From: Sipunculus nudus
Lineage: Eukaryota > Annelida > Sipuncula > Golfingiida > Sipunculidae
DNA: 64,000 nt
Direction: 5' to 3'
Assembly (NCBI GenBank): GCA_026874595.1
Contig: CM049315.1
Coordinates: 64,413,389-64,477,388, forward strand
Under the pieces are notes generated by a model. That model saw only the letters and a program-made list of their open reading frames with translations. It was not told where the DNA came from and did not search any database. A program made the position numbers and the translations under genes. Positions 48,781 to 59,571 of the stretch are shown here, one piece after another. Positions within the stretch are counted from its first letter, which is position 1, and every line of letters begins with the position of its first letter.

Positions 48781-50128
48781 TCATTATTATTCCCACCTTT
48801 TCACAGGATTTTATAGAGGAAAAGCAAAAAAAACTTTAAAAATCTTCTTCTCCAAAACTGTCTAGCCAAATTGTCCAATATTTCACAGGAATTATCTCTG
48901 AACAATCTCTCTCAAGTTTGTTTTAATTGTTCCAGTTTTCAGTATTAAAATTACAATCTCAGAAATGCTGGAGCTATCATCACCAAATTTTATGCAAATG
49001 TTGGTCACATGACTCATATATGAATTTGAGGTTATAAGTGGAGCCACCTGCATCAACCTTTTCAGTACAAGGGTCATTGGTCATAAGTACATTAACCCAT
49101 AATTTCTCAGGAATAGCTGGAGCTACCATCCCCAAAATTGTTGCAGAAATCTATCACATATCAAATGTTGTGGGATTGAGCATTTTGTGGCGCCACCTGC
49201 ATTAACTTATATTTCAAGGAGAAAAAGCTAAGAACCCTTTGAAAATCTTCTTCTCCAAAATCATCAGCAAAATGGTTTAATATTTCAGAAATTATCCCAG
49301 AGATAAGCTCTCTCAAGATAAAACAATCTAATGGATATGTCAGCTTGAAAAAAAGCATTGTAGCCACAGTATATCAGTATGTGTGAACAGATTAACCAAC
49401 AGGCCAAGATTGTGTCTGTATCTATAAAAAGATTGGCAGAATGCCAAATATTTCAGATTTGGCAACAGGCTAAAGGTCAGTCTGGATCTATTTATAGCTT
49501 CTGCATAATGCAAACTGTGTTAGATTATGCAACAAGTCAAGAGTTCTTTCAGTGCAGCCAGGTACAGGTCAAGAGTTCACTCAGCGCAGCCAGGTGCAGG
49601 TCAAGAGTTCACACAATGCAGTAGCTGCAGAGAGCATTTCGTTCTACTTCACTCAGGGCAACTGCCTTCCTCACATAAGCCTGGTCAGCCCAGTGCGGCT
49701 AACTTAAGAGAAATTTGATATATTGGCCTGATATTTTGACCTGTCAATGCATCTTTGATGGCTTTCTCTTTCTCAAGACTGGTGGCACCACCTTCAGTGA
49801 TTTTGCACAGTGTATGTGCCTGCTTATTTCTCGGGAGGGATTTGATATTTCAGCCTGAAATTGCAAATATTTATATATATTGGACAGCTTTGTCATATAC
49901 ATGACTGATGGTGATACCTACAATCATTTTTGTGATGTGTGCACCAATGCCGGTATTTCAGCTGTGATGTTTTTGTAATTGGTTCTTGTACTAAATGTGT
50001 AGTACTTGCAGTGTTTAAATAAATGTTACACATGTAGGCCTACTTGAAAAGTAGTGTTCCAGCATTGAAGCATTATACCTGGTGTATTAACCATTGCACA
50101 GTTTCGCATTAGGCCTGTAGATCTTGTC
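48781..50128 (+). mobile_element. Family 2 element, internally deleted
   Basis: The left end is missing. Family 2 left-part modules (48781-49320) join right-part modules (49320 onward), including the 32-bp 'caagagttcactcag' unit (about 49530-49620). The right end is CAGTTTCGC, AGGCCTGTAGATC and CTTG at about 50100-50128. Confidence 0.6.
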
Positions 50129-50580
50129 CATTAAAAACCAATTATTACGCTTCAGAACTGCTTAATATCAAAACCACTCATCTGTGTTTCTACTTATTTA
50201 CCATAAATATTCCCCTATTTAGTTCCTATATACATGCCAGAAAATAGGTCAGTATTACATAAATTGTAGAAGTTATGGGCCCAAACATAATGCACTTTTT
50301 AAAAAATCAGGAAAGATATTTACTCAATTAACATGATTTTTAATGAAACTAAAGACTTTTTTTAAGAGATATAACTTTATTTAATCAACATTCAATTGTA
50401 TACCCTTAATAATATCTGAATTTTTTAAATTTTATAAATATTATTTCTAACAATTTATTTCTTCTATTATATCAACCAGTCATGGCCTATATTACCTCTT
50501 CTTCTCAGACTTATCTCCATTTGATATTATTTTAGATTTTTAGCTGAGTACAGTGACTTATGGGTCCATTGTTACTGGTC
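50129..50580 (+). repeat. Family 1 fragment
   Basis: It carries family 1 interior motifs ('aaaaccactcatctgt', 'gggcccaaacataatgca') and a decayed right end, 'agctgagtacagtgacttatgggtcc' (about 50543-50568). Confidence 0.6.
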
Positions 50581-53044
50581 AGAACGTTTACCGTGACAGA
50601 ACCAACATATTCTTCATTTACTGATTAACTGACAAATTGAGCTGTGGCTTGAATGATTCTTGGGGTTATGACCTACGGCAGCAGTTTTTAGAGCCTGAGC
50701 ACCGCTTATCTTGATAAGCTGGCACAGGGTTTGGAGCCTTGATGACTGTAAGACTAGACTCAAACTTGTAATATAAAGTCCATCGGACAGATACAGAACG
50801 AGTGGTCTGAGAACTCTTCACCTCTTTTTAAGACCATAAATTTTGGATGTGGAGTTAGACGTTGATTAGTGCAGGCCTGGGCCAGGTGACATAAAAGTAG
50901 TGGTCTTCCTGGGATGATAAGCTCCGCCCTCATCTGAGTTTGACACTTGCAGACTTGACTAAAGTCTCTTTTTAGCTCAACTGACTCGTTAAGTCATCTG
51001 TGAATTCGAGATTGCATATTTAAAAAAAAAAAATGAAAAATTGCCCGGTCCACATGTATTTGGAAGGCGGATAATGATAATTCACAAGATGGAATTTTTC
51101 CATGCGGGGGCCAACATGTATGGAAAGGCACCCTTTGAGCGACAAACTATCAGGGAAAAAGCTTTCATATTTTTGCACATTTGAAAACATCTTAAACGTG
51201 GTTTTTATTATTCCATCTTATTTTAAAAAGCAGTTACAGGCCATTCATAACAAATAATTGTTAGTTCATTTGTTAAAGAATTTTAAAATCAAGGTCTAAG
51301 TAAAAAGATAAGATGATAGATATACAACAAAAAAACTCCTGGGGATATTTTTGTATGTTTTAAGATTCTGTTATTGTTAAATGTATACTTACTGCCAGAT
51401 TTGAGATACATTGTATATTTTAAAAAAATGAAAAATTTGCTTTAAAACTTAAATCTTCAGACCAACAATAAAAATTATATTTATGTATAGTAGATCTAAT
51501 AGAAAATATTCTGAGTATTCAAAATATATGTATGTCATTGGCACTTATTTATTTCAATATATATTTCAAAGCGTAAATTGACCATGGTACTTTGACGATA
51601 TTAAGACCTTAATTACAATTAGTATGAATACTTAGCTATACATATGCCTTTCATGATAATAAACTTGTATTATAATTGCATACTTTTGCAAGAGATAATC
51701 CTTGATTCTTTCTGTAACCTTAATGTTGCTGTGGACTTGGTACAGTCATGGCACCTGCTTTCACATGGTGGTCTGTGTGAGATTATATCGCATTCAGATA
51801 CATGCTGGAAGTTGCTGAGAGTGCATGTGATGCTTAAATGATGATAATTGCTCAGTTCTCTACCAGCCAGTACAATATATTATAACTGTTGAATATCAGG
51901 ACTAGGGTAGATTCATATTCTTGTAAATATATTTGGAAGAATATTAATTTTGTTTGGTGCAGAAAATTTGCGTTGTTTTCTCAGTTTTATACATTCCTTT
52001 AAATTGATATTGATGTTAGAGTTATCCATCTCTGGCAGATTATATCCATTTTCAGTTCTTGCTCCCAATAAAGTTTGAAGATCGGAACAATTTCACAGTG
52101 ATCAAGATGCCAAAGGAGATTCAACTTTTTACATTCGAAAAAATCCTTTTTTTATCTTTAGTAATAAACGTAAGACAAAATATGCAGGGTAACAAATGTA
52201 ACTCTTTTCTTTGATTTTTTCTCCACAACCTGTGTGAATTGTTGATTTTTTTTCCCGGCCATGTTACTAAAACAGACGGCAAAGCTGAGAATGTGGAACC
52301 CAAATGTTATAGCCCAATCTCATGTTCAAGGCAGCGAAGATGAATTTGTGTATGTAGGTATATTCACATTATAGTTGATGCATGCATTGTATGTTTGTAC
52401 TTTTCTTATCTTTATATTTTCCCCAAGGAAAAGGGCAAGCCAACTTTACACCTTTATAGCTTGAATATTTTCTTTGTAATTATAGATAAGGTAAATTATT
52501 TTAGCCTGATTGGCTAGGTATGTGTATGATATATATGCCGTTTAACATTATGACAGATTGGCTGGCTTAAATCCGTGTGGTGCACAAACATGTAATTTGC
52601 CATCACAGATGGGACCATTAAATCCTGTAGAAATATATATTCATGTGTGTCATTGTCACTATTGTAAGTAATATATGTACCAAAAAAGAAATTTTATGTG
52701 ATGAATGCACGAAATGAGGAAAAAAGTGTCAAACCATCATATGGAAAATGTTTTCAAGCATCGCTTGCTTTGTAATGTAAACGTTCATTATATGAGAAAG
52801 GGCATGTTAAAAATGTAAGAAAAATTGTGTTAAGGTTAACTCTGTTTTTAGTTTGTCACAATGCAGAATAACAGAACCTCTTAATAAATTGTACTCTCCT
52901 TAATAAATAAAAGCGAAATACATTCAAATTGTACATGTAAGTATATACCAAACAGCAAGCTAGTTCTGGCTGCCAATCTGCAAGGACAAAGAAGAGCTTT
53001 ATAAATGTGTGGTCTCAACGCTTTTATAATAATTATAGAACAAA

Positions 53045-53094
<50 letters not shown>

Positions 53095-53785
53095 TATATA
53101 TATTATATATATATATATATATTATATATATATATATATATCTTGTGATGTGGCCCTGACAGGTTATTAACAGAGTTCGGCTACATTAGCCGTGCATGCA
53201 GGGACTGCTGTAAAAACAGTGCTTGTTGGAATTACCAGATCACCCGGTTTATTTCGTTGATCGTGGGGTGTTCTGTGACATATAATTGTCTGTATGCACC
53301 AGAGATTATATTTATTTGATAGAACTCTTTGTGTTCCTAGATCTTAATTATAATGTGTGAAGACTATCCATGGATTTGAATGGTAAGAGACTTTGTAACA
53401 CGTCATTGTAGTGAATAAAGATTGAAACTTGTTGCAGTTGTCATTGCCCTGTACAATTACAATAATCTGTTGATTGCCTAATTATTATCATGTGTGAATG
53501 GTAACTATCACCTGTAAATATCCTGATTAAACTCAGTTGCTCCTGACTGCTGGGCTAGATTTTCATTAGTGTCCACTTGTTGGTTTGGAAAAATGAGCAA
53601 AATAAAGTTTTAAATATAGTATTTATAATTATATTGCCTGAAAGTACAGGTCTTTAAAATAAGTAAAGAAAATTACAGCATCCAGACTATACCCTCCTTC
53701 AGCTTTTGTCATAGGAGCAAAATAAGGTATGCATTTTGTGTGTGATCTCCTTTACCTTATTTTTACTGAAGCAAGTGAAATGTCT
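50581..53785 (+). other. Largely unique AT-rich sequence with clustered AATAAA signals
   Basis: A decayed family 1 left end lies at about 50976. Otherwise no repeat family is recognised. Plus-strand AATAAA hexamers cluster at 52883, 52902, 52906, 53414 and 53601, the last two in a context ('gtgaataaagattgaaact') typical of mRNA 3' ends. It could hold the distal 3' UTR of the SLC6 gene or the end of an unannotated transcript. No coding exon was recognised. Confidence 0.35.
53048..53141. repeat. (TA)n microsatellite
   Basis: Almost uninterrupted AT dinucleotides for about 94 bp with three small interruptions. Confidence 0.95.
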
Positions 53786-54125
53786 TCAAACAAGGGACCA
53801 ATTGGTCACGGCACACAGCTGTTATATATGATAAAAAAAATTTGGAAATGAGGCATTGCTGGTTTTGTGTGGTAATAAATATAAGCTGTATTATGAGTTG
53901 TTGGTGTTTAGCTTGTGTATGATTTTGATAGTATCTTTGGAGAAGGGGAAGAGGAATGATTTCATTTATTTTATTAACAATTGTGTGCTATTGTCACAAT
54001 GATTTTGATTTGGCCATATAACTTATGAGCAGCATATATAATATAAGAGTTTATTATTAAAATTTAATAACATATATTTTGCCAAATATAATTTTTATTA
54101 AATATAATGAGAGAATCATATCATT
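53786..54125 (-). mobile_element. Family 1 right-end fragment, inverted
   Basis: Reads CAAGGGACC, ATTGGTCACGGC and CAGCTGTTATATATG on the plus strand, which is the family 1 right end in reverse. About 300 bp of reversed interior follow. It abuts a forward family 1 left end at 54129, forming an inverted junction. Confidence 0.7.
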
Positions 54126-54128
54126 TTT

Positions 54129-57100
54129 AGCTCAGCTGACTGTAAGTCAAGTTCTCCTACCAAGCCGAAAACTGGGTCTTTGCGACTTTGTTCTTTGAAA
54201 AAATTAAGGAAAAACCTCAATTTTTTATTAAAAACCTATTTTCACACTTCAGAACTGCCTAATATCAAAACCACTACACTGTTTTTCCTCATATTTACCA
54301 TAAATAATCCTCTATATAGTTCATATGTACATGCCAGAAATTAGGTCTGTATTATCTTAATTTTAAAAGTTGAGGGCCCAAAAATAATGCATTTTGTAAA
54401 TAATCAGGAAATAAATTTGATCACTTAACACAAAACATGTTAAAGCTAAGCACATTTTTTCCAGCAATATAACTTTTATTAATCAAATTAAATTGTATAC
54501 ACAAAATTAGATCAAAATCTTTTAATTTTTAGCTCAGCTGACTATAAGTCATCTGAGCTATAGTCGTGGTCCATTGTCCGTCCGTCTGTCCGTCCGTCCG
54601 TCCGTCCGTCCGTAGATGTGGCACGTTTTGAAACCGTAAGACCTAGGAATCCAAAATTCAGCATAATGTTAGATGTCCCCAAGATCTCCTACCAAGCCAA
54701 AAACTGGGTCTTTGCGACTTCATTCCTTTGAGAAATTAAGGAAAAACCTCAATTTTTTTATTAAAAACCTATTTTCACACTTTAGGACTGCCTAATATCA
54801 AAACCACTCATCTGTTTTTCCTCATATTTCCTATAAATAATCCTCTATATAATTCCTATGTACATGCCAGAAATTAGGTCTGTATTATTTAATTTAAAAA
54901 AGTTATGGGCCCAAACATAATGCATTTTTTAAATAATCAGGAAAGAAATTTTATCACTTAACACAAAACTTGTTAAAGCTAAGCACTTTTTTTCCAGTAA
55001 TATTACTTTTATTAATCAAAATTAAACTATACCCAAAATTAGATCAAAATCTTTTAAATTTTTAAAAATATTAGCAAAAATAAAAAATTGGTACCTTAAA
55101 TTTTGCCCAACTTTGACCATGGCACGTTTTTTTGCTGTAACTGCTGTGGATTTAATTTTCACAGCATGTTTTTGTTAGCATTTCAACTGTTAACACCAAA
55201 AATTTGAAACCAGTTGTTAAAAAACTGTAGATTTTATTCAAGTTTTCAAGCACCATGTCACATATTGCTAGTGTTATGCAGTTTGCTAGAGCTCAGCTCC
55301 CGAGCTTCAGCTCTAAGTTCCTTAAATTTGGCATACAGTTAGATTTCTCCAAAATCCCCTACCATGCCAAGAATTTGGTCACTAGGACTTAATTCCTTCA
55401 AGATATCAATGAAAAACTTAATTTTTCCATTAAAAACCCAATGTTACACTTTAAGACTGCCTAATATCAAAACCACTGATCTGACTTTGATCATATATAA
55501 TATACATATTTTTCTATACATTCACTATGCACATGCCAGAAATGATGTCAGTATTGTGTATTTTTTTTAAGTTATGGGCCCAAACATAATGCACTTTGTA
55601 AAAAATCAAGAAATATATTTACTCCCTTAACAAGGGCATTGCTGAAGCTAGAGATTTTTTTTTGTCAGGGATGTAACATTATTTAATCAAGATTCAATTG
55701 AATACCCAAAATTAGTTCTGAATTTTTCAAATTTTATAAGTTATTAGTATAAATATAAAATTAGTACCTTAAATTTTGCCCAACTGTGACCATGGCACGT
55801 TTGTTTCCCGTGAGCACTGTTGATATAATTTTCATATCTTGCACACATAAGGAAAAAAAGTGCCAGGGTCAAAGTTGGGCAAAATCACTTCTGGCATGTA
55901 CATAGCGAATGTATAGAAAAATATGTTTATTGTACCGTGACCTTACAGGTAATTACAAAGATCAAATATTGAAAAGAGAAATTACATCGCCCTTAATGTA
56001 ATTTAACAAAAGGATTTTATTTAGTTTAAGCCCCTGTAGTTACTATTAAAAGAAAAGGGCCTCGCTAATCATTACCAAAGGTGGTTAGTGTTGCTTCGAG
56101 CTGGGATGTCTAGACGACAGCTGTTAGCTGTCTGGGCGACCCGCACCCGTTGAGCTCTGGCGACGATCTAACCTGGGCATGGCCAGACTCCCCCTTAAAT
56201 AGATTCCCTTCCGGAAACCCGTTTGACGGACGGAAGGATAAAAGCCCAGCGGAAGCCAAGTTAACAAGCGGAAAGCCATATGACAGACGGAAGCCCGCTT
56301 TACGACCGGAAACTTGTCAGACAGGTCCCTACCAGCAATACTCCCTTTTTCAACCCTCGTTACAATATTATATATGATCAAAGTCAGATCAGTGGTTTTG
56401 ATATAAGGCAGTCTTGTTTATCAAAGGGTTTTAACAGAAAATGAAGTTTTTCATTAATATCTCGGAGGAATTAAGTCCTAGTGACCAAATTCTTGGCATG
56501 GTAGGGGATTTTGGAGACATCTAACTGTATACCAAATTTTAGGAACTGAGAGCTGGAGCTGAGCTCTAGCAAACTGCATACCCTAGCTTGATGTAAACAA
56601 TATGTGACATGGTGCTTGAAAACTTGAAAAAAATCTACAGTTTTTGATCAACTGGTTTCAAATTTTTGGTGTTAACAGATGAAATGCTATAAAAAAACAT
56701 GCTGTAAAATTAAATCGACAGCAGTAACAGAAAAAAATGTGCCATGGTCAAATTTGGGCAAAATTTAAGGTACCAATTTTTAGCTCAGCTGACTATAAAT
56801 CATCTGAGCTATAGTCGTGGTCCTTTGTCCGTCCGTCCGTTAACAGGGCACATTTTAAAACTGTTGGACCCACGAATCCAAAATTTTGCAAACCATTAGA
56901 TGTCCTCAAAATCTTCTACCATACTGAAAATTGGGTCATTAGGACTTCGTTTCTTCGAGATATTAAGGAAAAACCTCCGTTTTCCATAAAAAAAAGCCAT
57001 TGTTACACTTCAAGGCTGCTTAATATCAAAACCACTGATCTGTTTTTGATCATATTTAGTATTCATATTTTTCCATACATTTTCTATGAACATGCGAAAA

Positions 57101-57331
57101 GGTCAGTAATGGATATTATTTTGAAGTCAGGGGCCCAAATATAATGCAATTTTTTAAAAATCAGGAAATATATTTTTCAAGTTATTAGCATAAATAAAAA
57201 ATCAATACCTTAAATTTTGTCCAACTTTGGCAATGCCACGTTTTTTCCCTGTAAGCACTTGTTGATTTAATTTTCACAGCATATATACATAAGGATTTAA
57301 TCTTTTAAAATCTGAAATTTCAAAGGAATTG
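54129..57331 (+). mobile_element. Family 1 cluster with forward and inverted copies
   Basis: Forward left ends lie at 54129 (hairpin deleted), 54531-54559 and 56782-56810, each followed by CCGT repeats and family 1 interior. From about 55853 to 56778 the sequence runs in reverse orientation (for example 'aaaaaaagtgcca.ggtcaaagttgggc'), giving a large foldback with the forward copy ending at 55852. A solo LTR (55931-56364) has inserted in the inverted arm. The last forward copy is cut at 57331 by an LTR element, inside 'aaaggaattg'. Confidence 0.65.
55931..56364 (-). mobile_element. Solo LTR (434 bp), same family as the adjacent retrotransposon
   Basis: Its minus strand begins TGTAACGAGGG and ends GGTACA, i.e. 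TG...CA ends. The flanks TTAT (55927-55930) and ATAT (56365-56368) look like a 4-bp target duplication with one mismatch, and the intact family 1 copy at 55490-55520 shows the unoccupied site. About 357 bp match the 3' LTR at 57332-57688 at roughly 95% by eye. A TATA-like CTATTTAAGG lies in the middle on the minus strand. Recombination between two LTRs is the usual origin of such solo copies. Confidence 0.85.
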
Positions 57332-57688
57332 AACAAAAGGATTTTATTTAGTTTAAGCCCCTGTAGTTACTATTAAAAGAAAAGCCTCGCTAATCTTACC
57401 AAAGGTGGTTAGTGATGCTTCGAGCTGGGATGTCTAGACGACAGCTGTTAGCTGTCTTGGCGACCCGCACCCGTTGAGCTCTTGCGACGATCTAACCTGG
57501 GCATGGCCAGACGCCACCTTAAATAGATTCCCTTCCGGAAACCAGTTTGACGGACGGAAGGATAAAAGCCCAGCGGAAGCCAAGTTTACAAGCGGAAAGC
57601 CATATGACAGACGGAAGCCCGCTTTACGACCGGAAACATGTTTGACAGGTCCCTACCAGCAATACTCGCTTTTTCAACCCTCGTTATA
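57332..57688 (-). repeat. 3' LTR of the retrotransposon, outer end truncated
   Basis: On the minus strand it starts TATAACGAGGG (TG changed to TA relative to the solo LTR) immediately after the polypurine tract. It includes a TATA-like CTATTTAAGG (57517-57526) and AATAAA (57343-57348). Compared with the 434-bp solo LTR it lacks the terminal segment of about 74 bp, joining family 1 sequence directly at 57331. Confidence 0.88.
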
Positions 57689-57705
57689 TCATTCCCCTCC
57701 TCTCA
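57689..57705 (-). other. Polypurine tract
   Basis: Minus strand GAGAGGAGGGGAATGA lies directly upstream of the 3' LTR, the position and composition expected for the primer of plus-strand DNA synthesis in LTR retroelements. Confidence 0.8.
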
Positions 57706-58033
57706 AACTAATCCGTCCCGGACTTTCTACCTAAAAGCAATTGCGATCTAGAGAAAGAAGGGATTAATCATGAAGTGAAGTTTCACCTGCAAACATGTTA
57801 AACACAAATATGTAACCAATATTCGACAGATTACAATAAAGAAAACTTATATTACGAAGCGATACCTATGATCACATGAATTTAACCCGCTTTCATCAGC
57901 TTAGTTCCAGACCATTGAATTACAAATAAGATTACATAATAAAATAAACAGTAAATCATATAACACTGAGTCTTATACATCGAGTAGCCATCCTACGTCT
58001 GGTCCCTTCTTCCAATAAGTCCATCCGTCAGGT
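57706..58033 (-). other. Untranslated segment between third ORF and polypurine tract
   Basis: No ORF of note on either strand. AT-rich on the side of the polypurine tract. It is part of the retrotransposon interior. Confidence 0.5.
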
Positions 58034-59391
58034 TCACTCATTGGTCGCTTCCTGGGCCTTCGGCTCCATCTCCTGGTTGCACTGGATTCCATGGCTTTGG
58101 CCTACCTGTCGTGTCCCTGGTCTGATCAAGGTGATCTCCTTTTTGACAATGGTTCCATTTGGAAGGTATTACCATTCTCTTTTTATAACGGCAGTCAGAT
58201 ACCCCGGCCACAGTTCAAATGTGGTGTTGTCTGTCAACCAAGCACTGTCCGCTGATGGCAGCGCACTCCGGATCAAGTTTGTCGCCCCTTCCAAGAAGAG
58301 GATCCTGTCTGTGCGTTCTGGGCGTCTGAGTTGGGATAATCCTCCACCTGGGCCTTTCTCTTCCATTTCGCACTTATCTGCGGTTGACTCCCGCTTCCTT
58401 CCCTGGGTCGCACCTCCATGCTTCTTGTTACACCCTACCCTCCACGGCGTATTCTTTTGTCCAACGGACGAACGTTGTACTTGAGGCGGCGATCGTCCTG
58501 TAGCCTCCTGGCAGGAAGAGGAAGTCTTTGTGCCTGTAGACATAACCATGAATCCCTGGTCGTCAAAGCTGATACTTATATCGGGTGAAGTCAGACCAGG
58601 AGATAGAGACCCTCCCCAGAGTGTTCCGGGTGTAGGAGGCGTCCTCAAAGGTGAGGTGGAATGGTGAGATGTTCGCTGTTGGGTGCCTTTCGTCATGCAA
58701 GAATCTGTTTTCGAGGTGAAGAGAGAGACAGCGGATGTAGTTGATGGAGCGATGGAAGAGGTAGACATCAGCGATGACGGGGACAGGTAGGTAAGGTGTG
58801 ATTCTGGCACCTCGTTCATGGATGGTAACAGTGCCAAGTCACCAGCGGCACTTGTCGCAGTAGATTTAGGACTTGGGGTTGACTCCTTTTGCGACACATC
58901 TCTCACGCTCTAGGTCATCCATGGAAGGTCTTCTTATGATAGATACTAACTTGCCTCCAAAAAGTGAAGGTCTTATCGGAGCTGGGTTGGTGTGAGTTGA
59001 AGCCGCTCGCGTCCGAGACAATGCGTTGCGTACCACGGTTGTGGTCTGACGTCGATGACTGTGGGCCCGCTTTGCCCCGGTTTGGGTGAGAGGTTTTGTT
59101 TGGCCATGCGATTTCAAGAACCCTTCAGGCTTCTTACAATATTCCAAGTAGTTGTCAACTTTCACGTTGTGCTCCTGCAGAAGGTGGAGACGCATAGCTT
59201 TTAGGTCATCAGCTGCGATGTTGAACTGACAGAAGTGGCATTGTTCACGGTTCTGGTCTCTCCTATTAGAACGACGAGGATGACGGTCCTTGATATGGCG
59301 TTGAAGCTCATTATACCTGTCCTTCTTTACACCACACTTGCTGCAGGTGAAGAGAACTGTCGAGTCGACACCTTGTTGTGAATCCACGATG
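58034..59391 (-). CDS. Third retrotransposon ORF: two C2H2 zinc fingers plus Ser/Thr-rich region
   Basis: An ORF lies between integrase and the 3' LTR, in sense with pol. Counting from position 59402, residues Cys20/Cys23/His36/His41 and Cys55/Cys58/His73/His78 form two C2H2 fingers separated by an Arg-rich linker. A Ser/Thr/Pro-rich part follows, and then a C-terminal segment with LWPGYLTAVIKREW. No ATG precedes the fingers (first in-frame Met is residue 70). Instead 'ttttgttttgtattgcag' ends at 59392, so translation probably depends on a spliced RNA, as for env in retroviruses. The present copy has a frame change near 58900 and an in-frame TAA at about 58169; the same frame then stays open to a TGA at 58034. 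Not an envelope: no signal peptide or membrane anchor. The C-terminal part is not recognised. Confidence 0.6.
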
Positions 59392-59412
59392 CTGCAATAC
59401 AAAACAAAACTA
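59392..59412 (-). promoter_or_regulatory. Splice-acceptor-like site before the third ORF
   Basis: The minus strand reads a T-rich tract followed by TATTGCAG, with candidate branch motifs CTAAC about 90 nt upstream ('tttctaacactaac', about 59483-59496). It lies at the 5' limit of the open frame. It is predicted only; the matching donor, expected near the 5' leader or gag start, is outside the window. Confidence 0.45.
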
Positions 59413-59571
59413 TTTTACGCTGGATTTCGGTGTATTCTGATAAGAGGAGTAGAAAATAGAAGTTGACAGCGGCGTTGACGCGATAGTTAGTGTTAGAAAG
59501 CTCTTATGCAGCAATCCACAAACACAAAATCAAACAAACACATGCTTCTAGGATAGTTAATGAAAAGGTCA
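59413..59571 (-). other. Spacer between pol and the third ORF
   Basis: Non-coding on both strands, with stops in all minus-strand frames. It carries the T-rich and CTAAC motifs expected upstream of a splice acceptor. Confidence 0.5.

Noticed and set aside
53048-53141. Replication origin or promoter TATA cluster
   Set aside because: It is a plain (TA)n microsatellite with nothing around it to support either role.
56150-57734. ORFs of 75-86 residues (SSGDDLTWAWPDS type)
   Set aside because: They are translations of the LTR in antisense, found in both LTR copies.
58041-58484. 147-residue plus-strand ORF opposite the zinc-finger ORF
   Set aside because: It is antisense to the better supported zinc-finger ORF and shows no recognisable domain.
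58034-59391. Envelope gene in the retrotransposon's third ORF position
   Set aside because: It has no signal peptide, transmembrane segment or glycoprotein features. It has C2H2 fingers and a Ser/Thr-rich region instead.
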